From NCBI GenBank assembly GCA_027186245.1, contig CP114481.1:24521501-24585500 (forward strand): a DNA stretch of 64,000 bases, written 5' to 3'. The translations under genes were made by a program, and so were the position numbers. This DNA comes from Coriaria nepalensis. Lineage: Eukaryota > Streptophyta > Magnoliopsida > Cucurbitales > Coriariaceae. The notes beneath the pieces are model-generated. The model saw only the letters and a list, made by a program, of their open reading frames with translations, made no database searches and was not told the DNA's origin. Positions 48,277 through 61,748 of this stretch are shown one piece after another (the stretch's first letter is position 1; each line of letters starts with the position of its first letter).

Positions 48277-51200
48277 TTAATCTATTGAAGGCAACAATGC
48301 ATTTGTTTAGCCTTAAAGTCATGTCATTGAGTCTCATCCAGTCATTAAATCATTCTAAATTAAGTTGAACGAATTCTATTTTCGCCTTTAAAACATGATT
48401 TTCTTACATAACATGCAATTAATTTATTGACGACATAAATGCATTATTTTAGCCTTATAAAGCATATCATTCAGTCTTTTCACTTCATTAAATTGTTTGA
48501 AAGCACTTCGAACGAAGTCTATTTTTGCATTTAAGACACGACTTTCATGCATAACTTGTAATTGATCTATTGAAGGCAACTATGCATTTTTTTAGCCTTA
48601 AAGTCATATTATTGCGCCTCTTTTAGTCATTAAATCATTCTTAATTACTTCGAACGAAGTTCGGCCTTTAAACATGACGTTCGTGCATAACTTGCAGTTG
48701 ATCATTTGAAGGCAACAATGCATTTGTTTAGCCTTAAAGTCATGTCATTGAGTCTCATCCAGTCATTAAATCATTCTAAAGTAAGTTGAACGAATTCTAT
48801 TTTCGCCCTTCAAACATGATTTTCTTACATAACATGCAATTAATTTATTGACGACAACAATGCATTATTTTAGCCTTAAAAAGTATATCATTCAGTCTTT
48901 TCGTTTCATTAAATTGTTTGAAAGCACTTCGAACCAAATATATTTTTGCATTTAAGACACGACTTTCATCAATAACTTGTAATTGATCTATTGAAGGCAA
49001 CTATGCATTTCTTAAGCCTAAAATTCATATTATTGCGTCTCTTTTAGTCATTAAATCATTCTAAATCGCTTCGAACGAAAGTCGGCCTTTAAACATGACT
49101 TTCGTGCATAACTTGCAGTTAATCTATTGAAGGCAACAATGCATTTGTTTAGCCTTAAAGTCTTGTCATTGAGTCTCAGCCAGTCATTAAATCATTCTAA
49201 ATTAAGTTGAACGAATTCTATTTTCCCCTTTCAAACTTGATTTTCTTACATAACATGCAATTAATTTATTGACGACAACAATGTATTATTTTTGCCTTAA
49301 AAAGTATATCATTCAGTTGTTTGATTTCATTAAATTGTTTGGAAGCACTTCGAACCAATTATATTTTTGCATTTAAGACACGACTTTCATGCATAACTTG
49401 TAATTGATCTATTGAAGGCAACTATGCATTTTTTTAGCCTAGAATTCATATTATTGCGTCTCTGTTTGTCATTAAATCATTCTAAATCGCTTCGAACGAA
49501 ATTCGGCCTTTAAACATGACTAACGTGCATAACTTGCAGTTAATCTATTGAAGGCAACAATGCATTTGTTTAGCCTTAAAGTCTTGTCATTGAGTCTCAT
49601 CCAGTCATTAAATCATTCTAAATTAAGTTGAATGAATTCTATTTTCGCCTTTCAAACATGATTTTCTTACATAACATGCAATTAATTTATTGACGACATA
49701 AATGCATTATTTTAGCCTTAAAAAGCATATCATTCAGTCTTTTCACTTCATTAAATTGTTTGAAAGCACTTCGAACGAAGTCTATTTTTGCATTTAAGAC
49801 ACGACTTTCATGCATAACTTGTAATTGATCTATTGAAGGCAACTATGCATTTTTTTAGCCTTAAAGTCATATTATTGCGCCTCTTTTAGTCATTAAATCA
49901 TTCTTAATTACTTCGAACGAAGTTCGGCCTTTAAACATGACGTTCGTGCATAACTTGCAGTTGATCATTTGAAGGCAACAATGCATTTGTTTAGCCTTAA
50001 AGTCATGTCATTGAGTCTCATCCAGTCATTAAATCATTCTAAAGTAAGTTGAACGAATTCTATTTTCGCCCTTCAAACATGATTTTCTTACATAACATGC
50101 AATTAATTTATTGACGACAACAATGCATTATTTTAGCCTTAAAAAGTATATCATTCAGTCTTTTCGTTTCATTAAATTGTTTGAAAGCACTTCGAACCAA
50201 ATATATTTTTGCATTTAAGACACGACTTTCATCAATAACTTGTAATTGATCTATTGAAGGCAACTATGCATTTCTTAAGCCTAAAATTCATATTATTGCG
50301 TCTCTTTTAGTCATTAAATCATTCTAAATCGCTTCGAACGAAAGTCGGCCTTTAAACATGACTTTCGTGCATAACTTGCAGTTAATCTATTGAAGGCAAC
50401 AATGCATTTGTTTAGCCTTAAAGTCTTGTCATTGAGTCTCAGCCAGTCATTAAATCATTCTAAATTAAGTTGAACGAATTCTATTTTCCCCTTTCAAACT
50501 TGATTTTCTTACATAACATGCAATTAATTTATTGACGACAACAATGTATTATTTTTGCCTTAAAAAGTATATCATTCAGTTGTTTGATTTCATTAAATTG
50601 TTTGAAAGCACTTCGAACCAATTATATTTTTGCATTTAAGACACGACTTTCATGCATAACTTGTAATTGATCTATTGAAGGCAACTATGCATTTTTTTAG
50701 CCTAGAATTCATATTATTGCGTCTCTGTTTGTCATTAAATCATTCTAAATCGCTTCGAACGAAATTCGGCCTTTAAACATGACTAACGTGCATAACTTGC
50801 AGTTAATCTATTGAAGGCAACAATGCATTTGTTTAGCCTTAAAGTCTTGTCATTGAGTCTCATCCAGTCATTAAATCATTCTAAATTAAGTTGAACGAAT
50901 TCTATTTTCGCCTTTCAAACATGATTTTCTTACATAACATGCAATTAATTTATTGACGACATAAATGCATTATTTTAGCCTTAAAAAGCATATCATTCAG
51001 TCTTTTCACTTCATTAAATTGTTTGAAAGCACTTCGAACGAAGTCTTTTTTTGCATTTAAGACACGACTTTCATGCATAACTTGTAATTGATCTATTGAA
51101 GGCAACTATGCATTTTTTTAGCCTTAAAGTCATATTATTGCGCCTCTTTTAGTCATTAAATCATTCTTAATTACTTCGAACGAAGTTCGGCCTTTAAACA

Positions 51201-51644
51201 TGACGTTCGTGCATAACTTGCAGTTGATCTATTGAAGCCAACAATGCATTTGTTTAGCCTTAAAGTCATGTCATTGAGTCTCATCCAGTCATTAAATCAT
51301 TCTAAAGTAAGTTGAACGAATTCTATTTTCGCCCTTCAAACATGATTTTCTTACATAACATGCAATTAATTTATTGACGACAACAATGCATTATTTTAGC
51401 CTTAAAAAGTATATCATTCAGTCTTTTCGTTTCATTAAATTGTTTGAAAGCACTTCGAACCAATTATATTTTTGCATTTAAGACACGACTTTCGTGAATA
51501 ACTTGTAATTGATCTATTGAAGGCAACTATGCATTTTTTTAGCCTAAAATTCATATTATTGCGTCTCTCTTAGTCATTAAATCATTCTACATCGCTTCGA
51601 ACAAAAGTCGGCCTTTAAATATGACTTTCTTGCATAATTTGCAG
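48277..51644 (+). repeat. Second 1,263-bp higher-order repeat, about 2.7 copies
   Basis: Copies start at 48,277, 49,540 and 50,803. Each begins with a GACATAAATG B monomer (GACATAAATG at 48,432, 49,695 and 50,958). A unit with TTGATCATTTGAAGG follows in the first two copies and is TTGATCTATTGAAGCC in the third. Then comes a unit with CTCAGCCAG, TTTTCCCCTTT, CCTAGAATTC and GACTAACGTG, missing from the third. The set is different from the 1,263-bp repeat at 26-29 kb, although the period is equal. Confidence 0.9.
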
Positions 51645-54170
51645 TTAATCTATTGAAAGCAACAATGCATTTGTTTAGCCTTAAAGTCATGTCATTGAGT
51701 CTTATCCTGTCATTAAATCATTCTAAATTAAGTTGAACGAATTCTATTTTCGCCTTTCAAACATGATTTTCTTACAGAACAGGCAATTAATTTATTGACG
51801 ACAACAATGCATTATTTTAGCCTTAAAAAGTATATCATTCAGTCTTTTCGCTTCATTAAATTGCTTGAAAGCACTTCGAACCAATTCTATTTTTGCATTT
51901 AAGACACGACTTTCATGAATAACTTGTAATTGATCTATTGAAGGCAACTATGCATTTTTTTAGCCTAAAATTCATATTATTGCGTCTCTTTTAGTCGTTA
52001 AATCATTCTAAATCGCTTCGAACGAAATTCGGCCATTAAACATGACTTTCGTGCATAACTTGCAGTTAATCTATTGAAGGCAACAATGCATTTGTTTAGC
52101 CTTAAAGTCTTGTCATTGAGTCTCATCCAGTCATTAAATCATTCTAAAGTAAGTTGAACGAATTCTATTTTCCCCTTTCAAACTTGATTTTCTTACATAA
52201 CATGCAATTAATTTATTGACGACAACAATGTATTATTTTAGCCTTAAAAAGTATATCATTCAGTTGTTTGATTTCATTAAATTGTTTGAAAGCACTTCGA
52301 ACCAATTATATTTTTGCATTTAAGACACGACTTTCATGCATAACTTGTAATTGATCTATTAAAGGCAACTATGCATTTTTTTAGCCTAAAATTCATATTA
52401 TTGCGTCTCTTTTAGTCGTTAAATCATTCTAAATCGCTTCGAACGAAATTCGGCCTTTAAACATGACTATCGTGCATAACTTGCAGTTAATCTATTGAAG
52501 GCAACAATGCATTTGTTTAGCCTTAAAGTCTTGTCATTGAGTCTCATCCAGTCATTAAATCATTCTAAAGTAAGTTGAACGAATTCTATTTTCGCCTTTC
52601 AAACATGCTTTTCTTACATAACTTGCAATTAATTTATTGACGACAACAATGCATTATTTTAGCCTTAAAAAGTATATCATTCAGTCTTTTCGTTTCATTA
52701 AATTGTTTCAAAGCACTTCGAACCAATTATATTTTTGCATTTAAGACACGACTTTTGTGAATAACTTGTAATTGATCTATTGAAGGCAACTATGCATTTT
52801 TTTAGCCTAAAATTGATATTATTGCGTCTCTCTTAGTCATTAAATCATTCTACATCGCTTCGAACAAAAGTCGGCCTTTAAATATGACTTTCGTGCATAA
52901 TTTGCAGTTAATCTATTGAAAGCAACAATGCATTTGTTTAGCCTTAAAGTCATGTCATTGAGTCTTATCCTGTCATTAAATCATTCTAAATTAAGTTGAA
53001 CGAATTCTATTTTCGCCTTTCAAACATGATTTTCTTACAGAACAGGCAATTAATTTATTGACGACAACAATGCATTATTTTAGCCTTAAAAAGTATATCA
53101 TTCAGTCTTTTCACTTCATTAAATTGTTTGAAAGCACTTCGAACCAATTCTATTTTTGCATTTAAGACACGACTTTCATGAATAACTTGTAATTGATCTA
53201 TTGAAGGCAACTATGCATTTTTTTAGCCTAAAATTCATATTATTGCGTCTCTTTTAGTCGTTAAATCATTCTAAATCGCTTCGAACGAAATTCGGCCATT
53301 AAACATGACTTTCGTGCATAACTTGCAGTTAATCTATTGAAGGCAACAATGCATTTGTTTAGCCTTAAAGTCTTGTCATTGAGTCTCATCCAGTCATTAA
53401 ATCATTCTAAAGTAAGTTGAACGAATTCTATTTTCGCCTTTCAAACATGATTTTCTTACATAACTCGCAATTAATTTATTGACAACAACAATGCATTATT
53501 TTAACCTTAAAAAGTATATCATTCAGTCTTTTCATATCATTAAATTGTTTGAAAGCACTTCGAACCAATTCTATTTTTGCATTTAAGACACGACTTTGAT
53601 GAATAACTTGTAATTGATCTATTGAAGGCAACTATGCATTTTTTTAGCCTAAAATTCATATTATTGCGTCTCTGTTAGTCATTAAATCATTTTAAATCGC
53701 TTCGAACGAAATTCGGCCTTTAAACATGACTTTCGTGCATAATTTGCAGTTAATCTATTGAAAACAACAATGCATTTGTTTAGCCTTAAAGTCATGTCAT
53801 TGAGTCTTATCCAGTCATTAAATCATTCTAAATTAAGTTGAACGAATTCTATTTTCGCCTTTCAAACATGATTTTCTTACAGAACAGGCAATTAATTTAT
53901 TCACGACAACAATGCATTATTTTAGCCTTAAAAAGTATATCATTCAGTCTTTTCACTTCATTAAATTGTTTGAAAGCACTTCGAACCAATTCTATTTTTG
54001 CATTTAAGACACGACTTTCATGAATAACTTGTAATTGATCTATTGAAGGCAACTATGCATTTTTTTAGCCTAAAATTCATATTATTGCGTCTCTTTTAGT
54101 CGTTAAATCATTCTAAATCGCTTCGAACGAAATTCGGCCATTAAACATGACTTTCATGCATAACTTGCAG
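51645..54170 (+). repeat. Mosaic with TATCCTGTC units
   Basis: The units at 51,645 and 52,908 both have TTATCCTGTCATT and end A with ACAGAACAGG. They are 1,263 bp apart and their C monomers have TAGTCGTTAAATC with GGCCATTAAAC. Between them are a TTTTCCCC unit (52,066) and a TTTCGTTTCATTAAATTG unit (52,487). The unit at 53,329 carries the CTCGCAA marker seen in the dimer. The unit at 53,750 joins an ACAGAACAGG A to a TTCACGAC B. Confidence 0.8.
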
Positions 54171-55433
54171 TTAATCTATTGAATGCAACAATGCATTTGT
54201 TTAGCCTTAAAGTCTTGTCATTGAGTCTCATCCAGTCATTAAATCATTCTAAAGTAAGTTGAACGAATTCTATTTTCGCCTTTCAAACATGATTTTCTTA
54301 CATAACTCGCAATTAATTTATTGACAACAACCATGCATTATTTTAACCTTAAAAAGTATATCATTCAGTCTTTTCATATCATTAAATTGTTTGAAAGCAC
54401 TTTGAACCAATTCTATTTTTGCATTTAAGACACGACTTTGATGAATAACTTGTAATTGATCTATTGAAGGCAACTATGCATTTTTTTAGCCTAAAATTCA
54501 TATTATTGCGTCTCTGTTAGTCATTAAATCATTCTAAATCGCTTCGAACGAAATTCGGCCTTTAAACATGACTTTCGTGCATAACTTGCAGTTAATCTAT
54601 TGAAAGCAACAATGCATTTGTTTAGCCTTAAAGTCATGTCATTGAGTCTTATCCAGTCATTAAATCATTCTAAATTAAGTTGAACGAATTCTTATTTCGC
54701 CTTTCAAACATGATTTTCTTACATAACATGCAATTAATTTATTGACGACAACAATGCATTATTTTAGCCTTAAAAAGTATATCATTCAGTCTTTTCACTT
54801 CATTAAATTGTTTGAAAGCACTTCGAACCAATTCTATTTTTGCATTTAAGACACGACTTTCATGCATAACTTGTAATTGATCTATTGAAGGCAACTATCC
54901 ATTTTTTTAGCCTTAAAGTCATATTAATGCGCCTCTTTTAGTCATTAAATCACTCTAAATTACATCGAACGAAATTCGGCCTTTAAACATGACTTTCGTG
55001 CATAACTTGCAGTTGATCTATTGAAGGCAACAATGCATTTGTTTAGCCTTAAAGTCATGTCATTGAGTCTCATCCAGTCATTAAATCATTCTAAAGTAAG
55101 TTGAACGAATTCTATTTTCGCCCTTCAAACATGATTTTCTTACATAACATGCAATTAATTTATTGACGACAACAATGCATTATTTTAGCCTTAAAAAGTA
55201 TATCATTCAGTCTTTTCGTTTCATTAAATTGTTTGAAAGCACTTCGAACCAATTATATTTTTTCATTTAAGACACGACTTTCATGAATAACTTGTAATTG
55301 ATCTATTGAAGGCAACTATGCATTTTTTAAGCCTAAAATTCATATTATTGCGTCTCTTTTAGTCATTAAATCATTCTAAATCGCTTCGAACGAAAGTCGG
55401 CCTTTAAACATGACTTTCGTGCATAACTTGCAG
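54171..55433 (+). repeat. CTCGCAA/CTTATTT 1,263-bp cassette, copy 1
   Basis: The three units carry, in order: CTCGCAA with GACAACAACCATG; GAATTCTTATTTCGCC with TATCCATTTTTTT and TACATCGAACG; and CTAAAGTAAG with TTTCGTTTCATT. The same series recurs at 57,960 (3,789 bp, 9 units) and 60,486 (2,526 bp, 6 units, further on). This copy has a private TTTTTTTCATTTAAG near 55,258. Confidence 0.88.
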
Positions 55434-57959
55434 TTAATCTATTGAAAGCAACAATGCATTTGTTTAGCCTTAAAGTCATGTCATTGAGTCTTATCCTGTC
55501 ATTAAATCATTCTAAATTAAGTTGAACGAATTCTATTTTCGCCTTTCAAACATGATTTTCTTACAGAACAGGCAATTAATTTATTGACGACAACAATGCA
55601 TTATTTTAGCCTTAAAAAGTATATCATTCAGTCTTTTCGCTTCATTAAATTGTTTGAAAGCACTTCGAACCAATTCTATTTTTGCATTTAAGACACGACT
55701 TTCATGAATAACTTGTAATTGATCTATTGAAGGCAACTATGCATTTTTTTAGCCTAAAATTCATATTATTGCGTCTCTTTTAGTCGTTAAATCATTCTAA
55801 ATCGCTTCGAACGAAATTCGGCCATTAAACATGACTTTCGTGCATAACTTGCAGTTAATCTATTGAAGGCAACAATGCATTTGTTTAGCCTTAAAGTCTT
55901 GTCATTGAGTCTCAGCCAGTCATTAAATCATTCTAAATTAAGTTGAACGAATTCTATTTTCCCCTTTCAAACTTGATTTTCTTACATAACATGCAATTAA
56001 TTTATTGACGACAACAATGTATTATTTTTGCCTTAAAAAGTATATCATTCAGTTGTTTGATTTCATTAAATTGTTTGAAAGCACTTCGAACCAATTATAT
56101 TTTTGCATTTAAGACACGACTTTCATGCATAACTTGTAATTGATCTATTGAAGGCAACTATGCATTTTTTTAGCCTAGAATTCATATTATTGCGTCTCTG
56201 TTTGTCATTAAATCATTCTAAATCGCTTCGAACGAAATTCGGCCTTTAAACATGACTATCGTGCATAACTTGCAGTTAATCTATTGAAGGCAACAATGCA
56301 TTTGTTTAGCCTTAAAGTCTTGTCATTGAGTCTCATCCAGTCATTAAATCATTCTAAATTAAGTTGAACGAATTCTATTTTCGCCTTTCAAACATGATTT
56401 TCTTACATAACATGCAATTAATTTATTGACGACATAAATGCATTATTTTAGCCTTAAAAAGCATATCATTCAGTCTTTTCACTTCATTAAATTGTTTGAA
56501 AGCACTTCGAACGAAGTCTATTTTTGCATTTAAGACACGACTTTCATGCATAACTTGTAATTGATCTATTGAAGGCAACTATGCATTTTTTTAGCCTAAA
56601 ATTCATATTATTGCGTCTCTTTTAGTCATTAAATCATTCTAAATCGCTTCGAACAAAAGTCGGCCTTTAAATATGACTTTCGTGCATAATTTGCAGTTAA
56701 TCTATTGAAAGCAACAATGCATTTGTTTAGCCTTAAAGTCATGTCATTGAGTCTTATCCAGTCATTAAATCATTCTAAATTAAGTTGAACGAATTCTATT
56801 TTCGCCTTTCGAACATGATTTTCTTACAGAACAGGCAATTAATTTATTGACGACAACAATGCATTATTTTAGCCTTAAAAAGTATATCATTCAGTCTTTT
56901 CACTTCATTAAATTGTTTGAAAGCACTTCGAACCAATTCTATTTTTGCATTTAAGACACGACTTTCATGAATAACTTGTAATTGATCTATTGAAGGCAAC
57001 TATGCATTTTTTTAGCCTAGAATTCATATTACTGCGTCTCTTTTAGTCATTAAATCATTCTAAATCGCTTCGAACGAAAGTCGGCCTTTAAACATGACTA
57101 TCGTGCATAACTTGCAGTTAATCTATTGAAGGCAACAATGCATTTGTTTAGCCTTAAAGTCTTGTCATTGAGTCTCATCCAGTCATTAAATCATTCTAAA
57201 TTAAGTTGAACGAATTCTATTTTCGCCTTTCAAACATGATTTTCTTACATAACTTGCAATTAATTTATTGACGACAACAATGCATTATTTTAACCTTAAA
57301 AAGTATATCATTCAGTCTTTTCATATCATTAAATTGTTTGAAAGTACTTCGAACCAATTCTATTTTTGCATTTAAGACACGACTTTCGTGAATAACTTGT
57401 AATTGATCTATTGAAGGCAACTATGCATTTTTTTAGCCTAAAATTCATATTATTGCGTCTCTTTTAGTCATTAAATCATTCTAAATCGCTTCGAACAAAA
57501 GTCGGCCTTTAAATATGACTTTCGTGCATAATTTGCAGTTAATCTATTGAAAGCAACAATGCATTTGTTTAGCCTTAAAGTCATGTCATTGAGTCTTATC
57601 CAGTCATTAAATCATTCTAAATTAAGTTGAACGAATTCTATTTTCGCCTTTCAAACATGATTTTCTTACAGAACAGGCAATTAATTTATTGACGACAACA
57701 ATGCATTATTTTAGCCTTAAAAAGTATATCATTCAGTCTTTTCACTTCATTAAATTGTTTGAAAGCACTTCGAACCAATTCTATTTTTGCATTTAAGACA
57801 CGACTTTCATGAATAACTTGTAATTGATCTATTGAAGGCAACTATGCATTTTTTTAGCCTAAAATTCATATTATTGCGTCTCTTTTAGTCGTTAAATCAT
57901 TCTAAATCGCTTCGAACGAAATTCGGCCATTAAACATGACTTTCATGCATAACTTGCAG
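55434..57959 (+). repeat. Six units between cassette copies 1 and 2
   Basis: These are a TATCCTGTC unit (55,434), a CTCAGCCAG/TTTTCCCC unit (55,855) and a GACATAAATG unit (56,276) whose B lies exactly 13 units from 50,957. Three units at 56,697-57,959 follow, which correspond to 62,170-63,432 at an offset of 5,473 bp (13 units). GACTATCGTGC at 57,096 and 62,569 shows the offset. Confidence 0.84.
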
Positions 57960-59222
57960 TTAATCTATTGAAGGCAACAATGCATTTGTTTAGCCTTAAA
58001 GTCTTGTCATTGAGTCTCATCCAGTCATTAAATCATTCTAAAGTAAGTTGAACGAATTCTATTTTCGCCTTTCAAACATGATTTTCTTACATAACTCGCA
58101 ATTAATTTATTGACAACAACCATGCATTATTTTAACCTTAAAAAGTATATCATTCAGTCTTTTCATATCATTAAATTGTTTGAAAGCACTTCGAACCAAT
58201 TCTATTTTTGCATTTAAGACACGACTTTGATGAATAACTTGTAATTGATCTATTGAAGGCAACTATGCATTTTTTTAGCCTAAAATTCATATTATTGCGT
58301 CTCTGTTAGTCATTAAATCATTCTAAATCGCTTCGAACGAAATTCGGCCTTTAAACATGACTTTCGTGCATAACTTGCAGTTAATCTATTGAAAGCAACA
58401 ATGCATTTGTTTAGCCTTAAAGTCATGTCATTGAGTCTTATCCAGTCATTAAATCATTCTAAATTAAGTTGAACGAATTCTTATTTCGCCTTTCAAACAT
58501 GATTTTCTTACATAACATGCAATTAATTTATTGACGACAACAATGCATTATTTTAGCCTTAAAAAGTATATCATTCAGTCTTTTCACTTCATTAAATTGT
58601 TTGAAAGCACTTCGAACCAATTCTATTTTTGCATTTAAGACACGACTTTCATGCATAACTTGTAATTGATCTATTGAAGGCAACTATCCATTTTTTTAGC
58701 CTTAAAGTCATATTAATGCGCCTCTTTTAGTCATTAAATCATTCTAAATTACATCGAACGAAATTCGGCCTTTAAACATGACTTTCGTGCATAACTTGCA
58801 GTTGATCTATTGAAGGCAACAATGCATTTGTTTAGCCTTAAAGTCATGTCATTGAGTCTCATCCAGTCATTAAATCATTCTAAAGTAAGTTGAACGAATT
58901 CTATTTTCGCCCTTCAAACATGATTTTCTTACATAACATGCAATTAATTTATTGACGACAACAATGCATTATTTTAGCCTTAAAAAGTATATCATTCAGT
59001 CTTTTCGTTTCATTAAATTGTTTGAAAGCACTTCGAACCAATTATATTTTTGCATTTAAGACACGACTTTCATGAATAACTTGTAATTGATCTATTGAAG
59101 GCAACTATGCATTTCTTAAGCCTAAAATTCATATTATTGCGTCTCTTTTAGTCATTAAATCATTCTAAATCGCTTCGAACAAAAGTCGGCCTTTAAACAT
59201 GACTTTCGTGCATAACTTGCAG
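57960..59222 (+). repeat. CTCGCAA/CTTATTT cassette, copy 2
   Basis: The marker order is the same as at 54,171. The resemblance begins slightly upstream, with GACTTTCATGCATAACTTGCAG at about 57,938 matching 54,149. The third unit has the TTTCTTAAGCC form of C, as at 49.0, 50.3 and 61.6 kb, and C switches to AACAAAAG. Confidence 0.86.
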
Positions 59223-60485
59223 TTAATCTATTGAAGGCAACAATGCATTTGTTTAGCCTTAAAGTCTTGTCATTGAGTCTCATCCAGTCATTAAATCATT
59301 CTAAATTAAGTTGAACGAATTCTATTTTTGCCTTTCAAACATGATTTTCTTACATAACTTGCAATTAATTTATTGACGACAACAATGGATTATTTTAGCC
59401 TTAAAAAGTATATCATTCAGTCTTTTCACTTCATTAAATTGTTTGAAAGCACTTCGAACCAATTCTATTTTTGCATTTAAGACACGACTTTCATGCATAA
59501 CTTGTAATTGATCTATTGAAGGCAACTATGCATTTTTTTAGCCTAAAATTCATATTATTGCGTCTCTGTTAGTCATTAAATCATTCTACATCGCTTCGAA
59601 CAAAAGTCGGCCTTTAAATATGACTTTCGTGCATAATTTGCAGTTAATCTATTGAAAGCAACAATGCATTTGTTTAGCCTTAAAGTCATGTCATTGAGTC
59701 TTATCCTGTCATTAAATCATTCTAAATTAAGTTGAACGAATTCTATTTTCGCCTTTCAAACATGATTTTCTTACAGAACAGGCAATTAATTTATTGACGA
59801 CAACAATGCATTATTTTAGCCTTAAAAAGTATATCATTCAGTCTTTTCGCTTCATTAAATTGTTTGAAAGCACTTCGAACCAATTCTATTTTTGCATTTA
59901 AGACACGACTTTCATGAATAACTTGTAATTGATCTATTGAAGGCAACTATGCATTTTTTTAGCCTAAAATTCATATTATTGCGTCTCTTTTAGTCGTTAA
60001 ATCATTCTAAATCGCTTCGAACGAAATTCGGCCATTAAACATGACTTTCGTGCATAACTTGCAGTTAATCTATTGAAAGCAACAATGCATTTGTTTAGCC
60101 TTAAAGTCATGTCATTGAGTCTTATCCTGTCATTAAATCATTCTAAATTAAGTTGAACGAATTCTATTTTCGCCTTTCAAACATGATTTTCTTACAGAAC
60201 AGGCAATTAATTTATTGACGACAACAATGCATTATTTTAGCCTTAAAAAGTATATCATTCAGTCTTTTCGCTTCATTAAATTGTTTGAAAGCACTTCGAA
60301 CCAATTCTATTTTTGCATTTAAGACACGACTTTCATGAATAACTTGTAATTGATCTATTGAAGGCAACTATGCATTTTTTTAGCCTAAAATTCATATTAT
60401 TGCGTCTCTTTTAGTCGTTAAATCATTCTAAATCGCTTCGAACGAAATTCGGCCATTAAACATGACTTTCGTGCATAACTTGCAG
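59223..60485 (+). repeat. One intervening unit, then two identical adjacent 421-bp units
   Basis: The unit at 59,223 has TATTTTTGCC and AATGGATTATT. Units 59,644-60,064 and 60,065-60,485 read as identical over all 421 bases, with TATCCTGTC, ACAGAACAGG, TTTCGCTTC, TAGTCGTT and GGCCATT. This is the clearest single-unit tandem duplication in the window. Confidence 0.88.
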
Positions 60486-61748
60486 TTAATCTATTGAAGG
60501 CAACAATGCATTTGTTTAGCCTTAAAGTCTTGTCATTGAGTCTCATCCAGTCATTAAATCATTCTAAAGTAAGTTGAACGAATTCTATTTTCGCCTTTCA
60601 AACATGATTTTCTTACATAACTCGCAATTAATTTATTGACAACAACAATGCATTATTTTAACCTTAAAAAGTATATCATTCAGTCTTTTCATATCATTAA
60701 ATTGTTTGAAAGCACTTCGAACCAATTCTATTTTTGCATTTAAGACACGACTTTGATGAATAACTTGTAATTGATCTATTGAAGGCAACTATGCATTTTT
60801 TTAGCCTAAAATTCATATTATTGCGTCTCTGTTAGTCATTAAATCATTCTAAATCGCTTCGAACGAAATTCGGCCTTTAAACATGACTTTCGTGCATAAC
60901 TTGCAGTTAATCTATTGAAAGCAACAATGCATTTGTTTAGCCTTAAAGTCATGTCATTGAGTCTTATCCAGTCATTAAATCATTCTAAATTAAGTTGAAC
61001 GAATTCTTATTTCGCCTTTCAAACATGATTTTCTTACATAACATGCAATTAATTTATTGACGACAACAATGCATTATTTTAGCCTTAAAAAGTATATCAT
61101 TCAGTCTTTTCACTTCATTAAATTGTTTGAAAGCACTTCGAACCAATTCTATTTTTGCATTTAAGACACGACTTTCATGCATAACTTGTAATTGATCTAT
61201 TGAAGGCAACTATCCATTTTTTTAGCCTTAAAGTCATATTAATGCTCCTCTTTTAGTCATTAAATCATTCTAAATTACATCGAACGAAATTCGGCCTTTA
61301 AACATGACTTTCGTGCATAACTTGCAGTTGATCTATTGAAGGCAACAATGCATTTGTTTAGCCTTAAAGTCATGTCATTGAGTCTCATCCAGTCATTAAA
61401 TCATTCTAAAGTAAGTTGAACGAATTCTATTTTCGCCCTTCAAACATGATTTTCTTACATAACATGCAATTAATTTATTGACGACAACAATGCATTATTT
61501 TAGCCTTAAAAAGTATATCATTCAGTCTTTTCACTTCATTAAATTGTTTGAAAGCACTTCGAACCAATTCTATTTTTGCATTTAAGACACGACTATCATG
61601 CATAACTTGTAATTGATCTATAGAAGGCAACTATGCATTTCTTAAGCCTAAAATTCATATTATTGCGTCTCTTTTAGTCATTAAATCATTCTAAATCGCT
61701 TCGAACAAAAGTCGGCCTTTAAACATGACTTTCGTGCATAACTTGCAG
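60486..61748 (+). repeat. CTCGCAA/CTTATTT cassette, copy 3
   Basis: The third copy lies 2,526 bp from copy 2. Its second unit has a private AATGCTCCTC. Its third unit differs in B, which has TTTCACTTC, GACTATCATG and CTATAGAAGG as in the 43-46 kb units, and then returns to TTTCTTAAGCC. It has therefore received a piece of another subfamily. Confidence 0.84.
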
